The translations under genes and the position numbers were made by a program. Shown in pieces: positions 13,189 through 22,598 of a stretch of DNA of 40,276 bases. The notes under the pieces were generated by a model. The model saw nothing but the letters and a program-made list of their open reading frames with translations. It ran no database searches and had not been told where the DNA came from. The DNA is from Verrucomicrobiota bacterium (GTDB lineage: Bacteria; Verrucomicrobiota; Kiritimatiellia; JAKQHR01), in the NCBI GenBank assembly GCA_029557905.1, contig JAKQHR010000184.1, positions 1-40,276 on the forward strand, read 5' to 3'. Numbering within the stretch: position 1 is the stretch's first letter; each line of letters starts with the position of its first letter.

Positions 13189-13274
13189 GCCCGGGTGGCG
13201 GAATGGCAGACGCAAGGGACTTAAAATCCCTCGAACGCAAGTTCATGCGGGTTCGACTCCCGCCCCGGGCACCA
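13189..13274 (+). tRNA. tRNA-Leu (UAA anticodon)
   Basis: The acceptor stem GCCCGGG (13189-13195) pairs with CCCGGGC (13264-13270), followed by A and an encoded CCA. The anticodon stem AGGGA/TCCCT encloses CTTAAAA, giving anticodon TAA, which reads UUA. The long variable arm (CGAACGCAAGTTCATG region) and the GGTTCGACTCC T-arm are as expected for a class II tRNA-Leu. Its length of 86 nt fits. Confidence 0.96.
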
Positions 13275-13366
13275 GGCAGAGGCCGTCTCGCGCCGCAATA
13301 TCTTCCTCATGCCCGGCGTTTCGTATGGACTTTTCCGGGAATTTGTCCTGAATATCCGGCGTGAAC

Positions 13367-14380
13367 ATGAAACAGCCGATCAAAACAGCCGCGAGAAGAA
13401 TCCGCCTGCGCTGCGCGCTGACGGGGATTGCCGTCGCGCTGGCCGGGCTGGTTGTTTTCGCAAACATCCTTGCGTGGCGGCATGCGCGGGCGCTGATGCA
13501 CTACAGCGATTTCACGGGCATTAAACCCAGGTTGGAATCCGTCGAATCCGAAGACAAGCTGGCAATCCTTTTTGACGGCATCGAAATCCCGCGGCCGGAG
13601 AGTGACGACACGCCGGACGAGCTCGCGCCGGACTGCGTCAAGATTTTGATCGAGGAGCCGGACGGCATCACTCTGGGCGCATGGTACTGCAACCGCGGGA
13701 CCAGCAGTCCGCTGGTGATTCTGTTTCACGGCTACACGGAGGACAAAACGGCTCTGATCCCCGAGGCCAGAATATACCTGAAGCTGGGGGCCTCTGTTCT
13801 GCTGGTGGACTTCCGCGGATCGGGCGAGTCCTCGGAGGACTACACCACCATAGGCTTTAAGGAAGGCGACGATGTCACCGCGGCCGTGAATTATGCCCGG
13901 CAGTCGCTTCAGCACACCAAAATCATCCTTTCCGGCTACTCCATGGGCGCGGCGGCCATACTGCGGGCGGTGGCGGCCAACGGCATCAGTCCGGACGGAA
14001 TTGTCGCAGAGGCCGTTTTTGACACCATGCTCAACACAGTCCGCAACCGTTTTCACATGCTGAATGCGCCGGCCTTTCCGGGGGCCGAACTGCTTGTTTT
14101 CTGGGGCGGCGTGCAGGTGGGTTTTGACGGGTTTGAGCACAACCCTGTGGAGTATGCCGCCGCCGTACAATGTCCGATTCTCTTCATGCACGGCACGGAT
14201 GATCCGCGGGCGCTGCTGTCAGAGGGCCAGAATGTCTATGATGCCGTGCCGTCACAGAAGATGTTCAGGGTGTTTCCCAATGTGGCGCACCAGTCCTATG
14301 TGGAAGCGGACCCGGCGGCATGGGAACAGGCGGTGAAGGATCTGCTTCTGGCGGCCGACGCCATCACGCAGGAGCCATAA
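13367..14380 (+). CDS. Membrane-anchored alpha/beta hydrolase
   Basis: A 337-residue serine hydrolase. An N-terminal hydrophobic helix (about residues 14-35) should anchor it in the inner membrane with the catalytic domain outside. The fold motifs are present: L-F-H-G-Y-T-E-D (oxyanion loop), nucleophile elbow GYSMGA near residue 190, an Asp in H-G-T-D-D-P-R near 278, and a His in V-A-H-Q-S-Y near 307. Substrate unknown; it resembles the bacterial Bem46-like/YqkD group. ATG 13367 is preferred to the in-frame GTG at 13361. Its last 17 nt overlap the convergent rsmI. Confidence 0.85.
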   Translation: MKQPIKTAARRIRLRCALTGIAVALAGLVVFANILAWRHARALMHYSDFTGIKPRLESVESEDKLAILFDGIEIPRPESDDTPDELAPDCVKILIEEPDGITLGAWYCNRGTSSPLVILFHGYTEDKTALIPEARIYLKLGASVLLVDFRGSGESSEDYTTIGFKEGDDVTAAVNYARQSLQHTKIILSGYSMGAAAILRAVAANGISPDGIVAEAVFDTMLNTVRNRFHMLNAPAFPGAELLVFWGGVQVGFDGFEHNPVEYAAAVQCPILFMHGTDDPRALLSEGQNVYDAVPSQKMFRVFPNVAHQSYVEADPAAWEQAVKDLLLAADAITQEP

Positions 14381-15035
14381 TCACAACGAGCTCGCCCTTG
14401 ACGGTGCGCTTTTCGAACGAGGCGCGGATTTCCGCGGGCGTTCCGGAAATGCCTTCCTCGAATTTTTTGGTCAGCTCGCGGCCGACGAAGATCTGCCGCG
14501 GGCCGACGAACTGCTCGATCTCGTTCATCAGTTTAATCAGCCGGTAAGGCGACTCATAGAACACCACCGGCACCGGCTCGTGCGAAAGCTCTTCCAGGCG
14601 GCGCCGGCGGCCGCCGCTTTTGTGCGGGAGGAATCCTTCAAAATGGTAGCCCGCATCCCCCATCCCGCTGAGCGACACCGCGGCGCTCGCGGCGCAGGGA
14701 CCGGGAATCACCCAGACGGGGATGCCCGCCTCGCGGCACATGCGGACGGTGCGCGCGCCGGGATCGGAAATGCCGGGCATGCCGGCATCGGTCACCAGGG
14801 CAATCGAACGGCCCTGCGCGAACTCAGATTGGATTCTTTCAAAGCGCCGGGCCTCGTTGAACTTGTGGCAGCTCACCATCGGGGTGCGGATTTCATAGCG
14901 GGCGAGCAAGATGCCCGTGTGGCGGGTGTCCTCGGCCATGATCACATTTGCCTCGCGCAGCGTGCGCAGCGCGCGGGCGGTGATGTCCTCAAGATTTCCG
15001 ATCGGAGTGCCTACAATATATACGCCGGTTTCCAT
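14364..15035 (-). CDS. rsmI: 16S rRNA (cytidine(1402)-2'-O)-methyltransferase
   Basis: A 223-residue protein of the SAM-dependent tetrapyrrole-methylase fold. It shows V-G-T-P-I-G-N-L-E-D-I-T at the N-terminus, A-E-D-T-R-H-T, T-D-A-G-M-P-G-I-S-D-P-G and V-I-P-G-P-C-A, all RsmI hallmarks. The enzyme 2'-O-methylates C1402 in the decoding centre of 16S rRNA. The C-terminus ends at the core domain, so the optional C-terminal extension found in E. coli (about 286 residues) is absent. Confidence 0.96.
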   Translation of the reverse strand: METGVYIVGTPIGNLEDITARALRTLREANVIMAEDTRHTGILLARYEIRTPMVSCHKFNEARRFERIQSEFAQGRSIALVTDAGMPGISDPGARTVRMCREAGIPVWVIPGPCAASAAVSLSGMGDAGYHFEGFLPHKSGGRRRRLEELSHEPVPVVFYESPYRLIKLMNEIEQFVGPRQIFVGRELTKKFEEGISGTPAEIRASFEKRTVKGELVVIMAPA

Positions 15036-15090
15036 GATTCAGGATTGTATCGAATGGCGGGCACAAAGGAAGCAGTCAAAGCGGCCGGTT

Positions 15091-15555
15091 TCAGGCCTTT
15101 GCTCTTTTGCTCTTCCGCTTTCCGAGAATTTCCGCCGCCGCGCGCCTGTTCATCCCGCGCATCGCCTGCAGCCGGGCCGGAATTTCTTTGCGCCGGATGG
15201 AAACCTTGCCTTTGGATGATTCCCAGTTAACGATGGTCGGAACGCTGACCCCCGCAAGACGGGCAAAATCGGCCTGCGTCAGGCCCAGTTTTTTCCGCAG
15301 AGCCCTGACGCCCTTTCCGGTAATCCAGAACCGGCCTTTGGGCTGCGCTTTTTCCAGCACCGCCCTGCCGGAAGAAGCCACGTTTTTTTTCAGAACATTC
15401 AGTTCTTTTTGCATCGCACCGACCTGACGGCGCAGGTCTGCGATCAGTCCGCGCTGAGCAGCCATGATTCTTCTGGCCGGGGCCGTCTCGCTTTTCGCCT
15501 CCTTGCGGGCCAGCCGGACGATTTCAGATTTCAGTACGTTCATTACATTTGCCAT
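15091..15555 (-). CDS. Coiled-coil protein with C-terminal XRE-type helix-turn-helix
   Basis: A 154-residue protein. Residues 1-65 are charged and helical, with a heptad-like stretch (R-R-Q-V-G-A-M-Q-K-E-L-N-V-L-K-K-N-V) likely to dimerise. An XRE-type helix-turn-helix follows near residues 90-115 (RKKLGLTQADFARLAGVSV, T-I-V-N-W-E). The tail is Lys/Arg-rich. The ATG at 15555 has AAGGAG upstream; the frame is open to 15708 through AT-rich non-coding sequence. It is transcribed divergently from dnaK across the bent-DNA region, so it might regulate the chaperone operon, but nothing proves that. Confidence 0.8.
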   Translation of the reverse strand: MANVMNVLKSEIVRLARKEAKSETAPARRIMAAQRGLIADLRRQVGAMQKELNVLKKNVASSGRAVLEKAQPKGRFWITGKGVRALRKKLGLTQADFARLAGVSVPTIVNWESSKGKVSIRRKEIPARLQAMRGMNRRAAAEILGKRKSKRAKA

Positions 15556-15644
15556 TTCAGATACTCCTTGTACACAATCTTCAGCACGCGGCCATTTTAC
15601 AGGGAAGCGCATCCAACGCAACACCCAACTGCGCTTCCGGACGA

Positions 15645-15762
15645 GAAAAATGGCAAAAATTGGACATTTTTGAGCGTTTTTCGGGCATTTTTGGCCATTT
15701 TTGACCATATTTTGTTGTTTTTTTGAAATTTTCGCATTTTTTTGGAGTTTTTACTGAATTTT
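15645..15762. other. Helically phased A/T tracts, predicted bent DNA
   Basis: Two A runs (15646-15650, 15655-15659) and then ten T runs of 4-7 bases occur, with T-run centres near 15669, 15679, 15690, 15700, 15711, 15721, 15730, 15740, 15750 and 15760. The mean spacing is about 10.2 bp over more than 90 bp. This is the classic signature of intrinsic curvature. The tract fills most of the intergenic region between the XRE gene and dnaK; no gene is seen there. Confidence 0.85.
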
Positions 15763-15768
15763 GTCCCG

Positions 15769-15817
15769 GTGTGACAAAATGTGTGCCAGCGCGCCAAAAA
15801 GCGTCATAATGTCACAC
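15769..15817. promoter_or_regulatory. Inverted repeat upstream of the dnaK promoter
   Basis: GTGTGACAAAATG (15769-15781) and CATAATGTCACAC (15805-15817) are inverted copies matching at 11 of 13 positions, centres 36 bp apart. They lie between the bent DNA and the sigma-54 promoter, about 125-175 bp before the predicted start. That is where enhancer-binding activators usually sit. Binding by the neighbouring XRE protein is an alternative. Confidence 0.6.
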
Positions 15818-15915
15818 TCCGCCCGCTTTCGGTCGCACGGGCAAATATTTATGATATTTATTATATATTGTCATTTAATGGCTTATAAAAGGTCTCGGCG
15901 GCTTCTATCCGAAGT

Positions 15916-15931
15916 TGGCACGGCACCTGCT
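15916..15931 (+). promoter_or_regulatory. Sigma-54 promoter of dnaK-groES-groEL
   Basis: TGGCACGGCACCTGCT matches the sigma-54 consensus TGGCAC-R-N4-TTGCW at all but one fixed position. The invariant GG (15917-15918) and GC (15929-15930) have the required 10-bp gap. Transcription would start near 15942, about 48 nt before the dnaK ATG. rpoN itself is encoded at 32227-33666. No CIRCE element is seen near dnaK or groES. Confidence 0.72.
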
Positions 15932-15989
15932 GAATCTTGAGACAGGATAATTGCAATTCCGGGGATGCCCGGCAGAAAAGAGGCACAAG

Positions 15990-17921
15990 ATGTCAAAAGT
16001 ATTAGGAATAGACTTGGGAACAACGAACTCCTGCATGGCGATCATGGAGGGCGGAAAGCCCGTGGTGATTCCGAACGCCGAGGGCGGGCGCACCACTCCT
16101 TCCGTGGTGGCTTTCACCAAGACCGGCGAACGGCTGGTCGGACAGGCCGCGAAGCGGCAGGCGGTGACGAATCCGCTGAACACCGTTTTCTCCATCAAGC
16201 GCTTCATCGGCCGCCGCTTCAATGAGGTTGACCGCGAAAAGAATCTTGTCCCCTTCGAAACCGTGGCCGCCGCCAACGGCGATGCCCATGTGAAGGCGCA
16301 CGAAAAGATGTATTCTCCGCCGGAGATTTCTTCGATGATTCTCCAGAAACTGCGCGCAGACGCCGAGGCGTACCTGGGCGAAAAGATCACCAGGGCGGTG
16401 ATCACCGTGCCCGCCTATTTCAACGACAGCCAGCGGCAGGCCACCAAGGATGCCGGCCGCATTGCGGGTCTCGAAGTGCTGCGCATCATCAACGAGCCCA
16501 CGGCGGCCTCGCTGGCCTACGGGCTGGATCAGAAGAAGGAAGAGCACATTGCGGTGTATGATTTCGGCGGAGGCACATTTGACATTACCGTGCTGGAACT
16601 GGGCGACGGCGTGTTCGAGGTGAAGGCCACCAACGGCGACACCCATCTGGGCGGCGACGACCTTGATCAGCGCGTGATTGACTGGCTGGTCGCTGAATTC
16701 AAGAAGGACCAGGGCGTGGATCTCTCGAAGGACCCCATGGCCCTGCAGCGCCTCAAGGAAGCCGCCGAAAAGGCGAAGTGCGAGCTTTCCAGCTCAATGG
16801 AAACCGATATCAACCTTCCGTTCATCACGGCGGACGCCAGCGGGCCCAAGCATCTGAATGTCAAGCTCACCCGCGCAAAACTGGAACAGCTGGTGGAAGA
16901 CCTGATCGAGCGCACCCGCAAACCGGTGATGCAGTGCCTGCAGGACGCGAAGGTTTCGCCCGACAAGATTGACGAGGTGATCCTTGTCGGCGGCATGACC
17001 CGCATGCCCGCCATCCAGGCCAAGGTGCAGGAGATGTTCAGCAAGACACCGCACAAGGGCGTGAACCCGGACGAAGTGGTGGCGGTCGGCGCGGCGATTC
17101 AGGGCGGAGTGCTCACCGGCGAGGTGAAGGATGTGCTGCTGCTGGATGTGACGCCGCTGACGCTGGGCATTGAAACGCTGGGCGGCATCGCCACCGCGCT
17201 GATCGAGCGCAACACGACCATTCCGACGCGCAAGAGCCAGATATTCAGCACGGCGGCGGACAATCAGAACACGGTGGAAATCCATGTGCTTCAGGGCGAG
17301 CGCAAAATGGCGTCCGACAACAAGAGCATCGGCAAGTTTCATCTGGACGGCATTCCCCCCGCCCCGCGCGGCATTCCGCAGATCGAGGTGACCTTCGACC
17401 TGGACGCCAACGGCATTCTGCACGTCAGCGCGAAAGACAAGGGCACCGGCCGCGAGCAGAAGATATCCATCACGGCCTCCAGCGGACTGTCCGAGCAGGA
17501 AATCAAGAATATGGTGAAGGATGCGGAGTCCCACGCCGCGGAAGACCAGAAGAAGCGGGAGTCCATCGAGACCCGGAACCAGGCGGACGCCGTGGCCTAT
17601 CAGACCGAGAAGTTCATCAAGGAGCAGGGCGAAAAGATTCCTGCGGACAAAAAGGCGAAGGCCGAGGCCGCGGTCGAGCGCCTGAAGCAGGCGATCAAGG
17701 ATGAAAACGCCGACGAGATGAAGTCGGCCATGGACGCGGTGAACAGCGAGATGCAGTCCATTTCGCAGGATCTGTATGCCAATGCCTCGCAGCAGCAGCC
17801 CCCTCCCGGCGCCGGGCCGCAGGCGGACAGCGGTCCGTCAAAGGGCGAAGAGGCGGAAGGCGAGGTCATAGACGCCGACTTTGAAATGATGGATGACGAC
17901 AAGGGCAAAAAGAAGAAGTGA
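15990..17921 (+). CDS. dnaK: Molecular chaperone DnaK (Hsp70)
   Basis: A 643-residue Hsp70. The nucleotide-binding domain starts [12 protein letters not shown] and includes [13 protein letters not shown] and [10 protein letters not shown]. The linker [10 protein letters not shown] leads to the substrate-binding domain. The acidic tail ends [12 protein letters not shown] followed by a Lys run. The ATG at 15990 has AGAGG upstream; an in-frame TTG at 15951 is not used by homologues. It is the first gene of a chaperone run with groES and groEL. No grpE or dnaJ lies beside it, so this is a mixed Hsp70/Hsp60 operon. Confidence 0.98.
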   Translation: MSKVLGIDLGTTNSCMAIMEGGKPVVIPNAEGGRTTPSVVAFTKTGERLVGQAAKRQAVTNPLNTVFSIKRFIGRRFNEVDREKNLVPFETVAAANGDAHVKAHEKMYSPPEISSMILQKLRADAEAYLGEKITRAVITVPAYFNDSQRQATKDAGRIAGLEVLRIINEPTAASLAYGLDQKKEEHIAVYDFGGGTFDITVLELGDGVFEVKATNGDTHLGGDDLDQRVIDWLVAEFKKDQGVDLSKDPMALQRLKEAAEKAKCELSSSMETDINLPFITADASGPKHLNVKLTRAKLEQLVEDLIERTRKPVMQCLQDAKVSPDKIDEVILVGGMTRMPAIQAKVQEMFSKTPHKGVNPDEVVAVGAAIQGGVLTGEVKDVLLLDVTPLTLGIETLGGIATALIERNTTIPTRKSQIFSTAADNQNTVEIHVLQGERKMASDNKSIGKFHLDGIPPAPRGIPQIEVTFDLDANGILHVSAKDKGTGREQKISITASSGLSEQEIKNMVKDAESHAAEDQKKRESIETRNQADAVAYQTEKFIKEQGEKIPADKKAKAEAAVERLKQAIKDENADEMKSAMDAVNSEMQSISQDLYANASQQQPPPGAGPQADSGPSKGEEAEGEVIDADFEMMDDDKGKKKK

Positions 17922-17992
17922 TTTGAGAACAGCGGGCGGCAGATGCCGTCCCGGATCATTGGTAAACAACAAAAACAGAAGGAGAACGAAGC

Positions 17993-18280
17993 ATGCAAAT
18001 TCAACCCCTCGGAGACCGGGTACTGGTCGAGCCTCTGAAGGAGAACGAGGTCAAGAAGGGCGGGATCATCATTCCCGACACCGCCAAGGAAAAGCCCCAG
18101 GAGGGCAAAGTGATCGCCGTCGGAACGGGCAAGCTCGACGACAACGGCAAGGTTATTCCCTTTAATGTGAAAAAGGGCGACCGCGTGCTGATGCCGAAGT
18201 ACGGCGGAACGGAAATCAAGATGGACGACAAGGTGTACCAGATCATGCGCGAGGAAGACATCCTCGGCATCCTGAAATAA
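17993..18280 (+). CDS. groES: Co-chaperonin GroES
   Basis: A 95-residue 10-kDa chaperonin. It has [11 protein letters not shown] at the start, the mobile loop [15 protein letters not shown] that docks on GroEL, and [27 protein letters not shown] before the ATG supplies the ribosome-binding site. It lies 71 bp after dnaK with no terminator or promoter evident between, so read-through from the sigma-54 promoter is expected. Confidence 0.97.
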   Translation: MQIQPLGDRVLVEPLKENEVKKGGIIIPDTAKEKPQEGKVIAVGTGKLDDNGKVIPFNVKKGDRVLMPKYGGTEIKMDDKVYQIMREEDILGILK

Positions 18281-18300
18281 ATTAAGGAGAATCAGAAATT

Positions 18301-19944
<1,644 letters not shown>

Positions 19945-19961
19945 ATCAGGCCAAAAGCCGT

Positions 19962-19990
19962 TTGACATAACGAAGCGGGGCGCATATAGT
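19962..19990 (+). promoter_or_regulatory. Promoter of rpoZ-smpB
   Basis: TTGACA (19962-19967), a 17-bp spacer and TATAGT (19985-19990): a near-consensus sigma-70-type promoter. The spacer lies in the left arm, and the -10 in the loop, of the terminator hairpin that ends the groEL transcript. The start is predicted near 19997, giving a leader of about 30 nt to the TTG start of rpoZ. Confidence 0.75.
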
Positions 19991-20001
19991 GCGCCCCGCT
20001 T
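19973..20001 (+). terminator. Rho-independent-type terminator after groEL
   Basis: AAGCGGGGCGC (19973-19983) pairs perfectly with GCGCCCCGCTT (19991-20001) around the 7-nt loop ATATAGT, followed by a short U-rich run (TTTATT). The 11-bp stem is strong; the U tract is weak. Confidence 0.75.
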
Positions 20002-20026
20002 TATTGATAGTAATGGGAGAAGTGTT

Positions 20027-20269
20027 TTGAATACAGAATATCTGGAAAAGGCAAAAGAACGCATACCCAACGTGCCGCTGCTGATCAACCTGATCTCGCG
20101 GCGCGTGCGGCAGCTCAATGCCGGCGAACGCTCGCTCGTGAAGCCTGACACCCTGAACATGGAAAAGGTGGACATTGCCCTGAAGGAAGTGGCTGAGGGC
20201 AAGCTTCAGGCCGAGATGGTGTTTGAGGCCGACCAGACCACCTCTTCCGAGCGCGTGATTACGCTCTGA
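20027..20269 (+). CDS. rpoZ: RNA polymerase omega subunit
   Basis: An 80-residue omega subunit: Y-L-E-K-A-K-E-R-I-P-N-V-P-L-L-I-N-L, then S-R-R-V-R-Q-L-N-A-G, with M-E-K-V-D-I-A-L-K-E-V-A-E-G-K-L as the conserved second half. Omega helps assemble the beta' subunit. The start is TTG at 20027, supported by GGGAG at 20015-20019 and by family length. The ATG at 20012 reads into a stop after five codons. It is followed by smpB 17 bp on and is probably co-transcribed with it. Confidence 0.9.
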   Translation: MNTEYLEKAKERIPNVPLLINLISRRVRQLNAGERSLVKPDTLNMEKVDIALKEVAEGKLQAEMVFEADQTTSSERVITL

Positions 20270-20286
20270 CGCGTCTCCGATCCGCA

Positions 20287-20769
20287 ATGGCCCGTTCCAC
20301 CAGGAAGCCCGCCGGAGGCGGCCCGCTGGCATCCAACCGCAAGGCGTTCCACAATTACACCGTGCTGGAGAAGTTTGAGGCCGGCATGGTCCTCCGCGGG
20401 ACCGAGGTCAAGTCAGCCCGGGCAGGACGCATCTCGATCGAGGAAAGTTATGCGCAGGTCGAAGACGGACAGATCACGGTTTATGAACTGACCATCATGC
20501 CGTACGAGTTCGGAACCTCCCACAACCACAATCCCAAGCGGCCGCGGCGCCTTCTGCTTCACAAGGCTGAAATCAGGCGGCTGCATGCGCAGACCGTCAT
20601 CAAGGGGCTTGCGCTGATCCCCCTAAAAATCTACCTGAAGCACGGCCACATCAAGATGGAAATCGGCCTTTGCAAGGGTAAACAGCTTCACGACAAGCGC
20701 GACGCACTCCGTGAAAGAACCGCGAAGCTCGAAGCCGCGCGCGCGATGGCCGCCCACCGGCACAGGTAG
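20287..20769 (+). CDS. smpB: SsrA-binding protein SmpB
   Basis: A 160-residue tmRNA partner that rescues stalled ribosomes. It has N-R-K-A-F-H-N-Y-T-V-L-E-K-F-E-A-G, L-R-G-T-E-V-K-S-A-R, the central H-N-P-K-R-P-R-R-L-L-L-H and the basic tail K-G-K-Q-L-H-D-K-R-D. The stop is back to back with the convergent rsmA, with no terminator between. The tmRNA gene itself is not in this window as far as I can see. Confidence 0.97.
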   Translation: MARSTRKPAGGGPLASNRKAFHNYTVLEKFEAGMVLRGTEVKSARAGRISIEESYAQVEDGQITVYELTIMPYEFGTSHNHNPKRPRRLLLHKAEIRRLHAQTVIKGLALIPLKIYLKHGHIKMEIGLCKGKQLHDKRDALRERTAKLEAARAMAAHRHR

Positions 20770-21639
20770 TCAGCCCCGGGCCGCCAGTGCCTGCAGCAGT
20801 TCGGCCCACTGCGCCGGGGAAAGGTTCTCGGGGCGCATTTGGTGGTCCAGGCCCAGTTCGACAAGAAGAGATTCCATATCTTCCTTTTTCATTCCGCGCG
20901 CCGGCATGATCTGCGACAACAGAGTTCCAAGCTGTTTTCTCCGTTTCGAAAAGAATTCATGCAGCAGGCGCAGGATGAAATCGGGCTGCAGGCCGCCGGT
21001 CAGGGGTTCCGGCCTGCGGCGGAGCCGAACGATTGCCGAATCCACGCGCGGGCGCGGATAGAAACAGCCGTGCGACACCACTCTCTCCACGACCGCCTCA
21101 TAGAAGGTCTGCACACAGACGGACAGCAGGCCGTAGGCTTTGCATGAAGGGCCGGCGGTCATCCGTTCGGCCACATCCCTCTGCACGGTGACCACCACGA
21201 GCTCGGGCCGCGCGGGGGCCGTTATCACGCGCACAAGGATGCGTGTCCCGCAGGAATAGGGCAGATTCGAAACCAGTTTGCCGCAGCCGCCCGCAAGCAT
21301 ACCCTCCAGGGGGGCTTCCAGCGCATCCTCCGCCATGAGTTCAAGGTTTGAACAGGCGGAGAGTGTCTGCCTGAGATAATCGCAAAGCCGGAGGTCCTTT
21401 TCTATGGCGGTCACGCGGCCTGCGCGCGCGAGCAGTTCGCGCGTCACGGTTCCGAGACCCGGACCAATCTCCAGGACCGAATCGCTCTTTTTGAGCTCGG
21501 CCAGATCCACGAAGATGTTAAGGATATTCCGGTCAATCAGGAAATTCTGCCCCATGCTTTTTCCGGGGACCATCTGCAGTTCCTGAAGGACGGCCTTCAC
21601 GGCGAAGGGGCTGGTGAGCGGCGTCAGGAAATCAGTCAT
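20770..21639 (-). CDS. rsmA: 16S rRNA dimethyladenosine transferase
   Basis: A 289-residue KsgA/RsmA enzyme, which dimethylates A1518 and A1519 of 16S rRNA. Motifs: G-Q-N-F-L-I-D-R-N-I near residue 30, the SAM loop V-L-E-I-G-P-G-L-G-T-V-T, and the catalytic N-L-P-Y-S. A helical C-terminal domain follows. It overlaps pdxA by 4 nt and is probably co-transcribed with the pdxA and surA-like genes, an arrangement (surA-pdxA-rsmA) also well known from E. coli. Confidence 0.96.
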   Translation of the reverse strand: MTDFLTPLTSPFAVKAVLQELQMVPGKSMGQNFLIDRNILNIFVDLAELKKSDSVLEIGPGLGTVTRELLARAGRVTAIEKDLRLCDYLRQTLSACSNLELMAEDALEAPLEGMLAGGCGKLVSNLPYSCGTRILVRVITAPARPELVVVTVQRDVAERMTAGPSCKAYGLLSVCVQTFYEAVVERVVSHGCFYPRPRVDSAIVRLRRRPEPLTGGLQPDFILRLLHEFFSKRRKQLGTLLSQIMPARGMKKEDMESLLVELGLDHQMRPENLSPAQWAELLQALAARG

Positions 21640-22598
21640 TTCTTCCGCCAGGGATTTTTTTTGCCGGCCAGATCGCAGGCCAGCTCGAGCGCTTTGAGCA
21701 TGCTCCCCTCGCGGGCGCGGCCCTTTCCCGCCAGATCAAATGCCGTTCCGTGATCCGGGGAAGTACGCAGAATGGGCAGACCGAGTGTGATATTAATCCC
21801 CTCGTCCATGGCCAGCATTTTGAGGGGGCCCAGCCCCTGGTCATGATACATCGCCACGACGGCATCATAAGCGCCCCTCAGGGCGTGATAGAAAATGGCA
21901 TCCGGAGCAACAGGGCCTTCCGCGCGAAGGCCGGCCCGACGGGCGGCGAGGACCGCGGGATGAATAATCGTCTTCTCCTCCCGGCCGATCGCGCCGCCAT
22001 CGCCCGCGTGCGGATTCAGGCCGCACACGCCGATCTTTGCCCGGCGGCAGCCCAGCCACGGCAGAGCCTCCGCAGTGATGCGTATGGCTTCCAGAATATT
22101 CTTTCTGGAAATGCTCTGCGCAACGCGCGAAAGCGGAATATGGCGCGTTGCCAGAATCACGCGCAGGCCGCCGCCCATGAGCATCATGGCAAAGCGTTTT
22201 GTTCTTGTGATTTCCGCAAGATATTCGGTATGGCCCGGCGCTTTCAGTCCGGCCTTCTTCAGGCCCTCCTTGCAGATGGGCGCCGTGACCATCGCATCGA
22301 AATAACCGCCCATGCAGCCCTCCGCGGCAAGACGGACCCAGTGCATGGCGTGGCGGGAGGCTGAGGCCGTGATTTTTCCCGGTTTCCATGCAAGGCGCGC
22401 GCCATCCGGATCCCATATGGAGAAGCTTTGCGACTTAACCGGCAGGCCGAACTTCCGCGCCTGAAGCGACAGCATCCCCGCATTCCCAATAAGGACAAAA
22501 CGGCAATTTGAAGGCCACTTGCATGCCGAAAGAGCCTTTAGTGCAACCTCCGGCCCTATTCCATTGATGTCTCCGGCTGTGACCGCAATCAGCTTCAT
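21636..22598 (-). CDS. pdxA: 4-hydroxythreonine-4-phosphate dehydrogenase
   Basis: A 320-residue enzyme of DXP-dependent vitamin B6 synthesis. It oxidises 4-phosphohydroxythreonine to the unstable amino-ketone used by PdxJ, also encoded here at 36848. Motifs: T-A-G-D-I-N-G-I-G-P-E, P-G-H-T-E-Y-L-A-E, N-P-H-A-G-D-G-G-A-I-G-R-E-E and A-M-Y-H-D-Q-G-L-G-P-L-K, with the metal-binding His residues present. It overlaps its neighbours by 4 nt on both sides. Confidence 0.96.
   Translation of the reverse strand: MKLIAVTAGDINGIGPEVALKALSACKWPSNCRFVLIGNAGMLSLQARKFGLPVKSQSFSIWDPDGARLAWKPGKITASASRHAMHWVRLAAEGCMGGYFDAMVTAPICKEGLKKAGLKAPGHTEYLAEITRTKRFAMMLMGGGLRVILATRHIPLSRVAQSISRKNILEAIRITAEALPWLGCRRAKIGVCGLNPHAGDGGAIGREEKTIIHPAVLAARRAGLRAEGPVAPDAIFYHALRGAYDAVVAMYHDQGLGPLKMLAMDEGINITLGLPILRTSPDHGTAFDLAGKGRAREGSMLKALELACDLAGKKNPWRKK

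Noticed and set aside
15556-15708. Upstream part of the open frame of the XRE-type gene
   Set aside because: It is the translated bent-DNA region and its flank; AAGGAG precedes the ATG at 15555 and conserved sequence begins there.
17922-17992. CIRCE/HrcA control of groES
   Set aside because: No TTAGCACTC-N9-GAGTGCTAA-like inverted repeat is visible between dnaK and groES or before dnaK.
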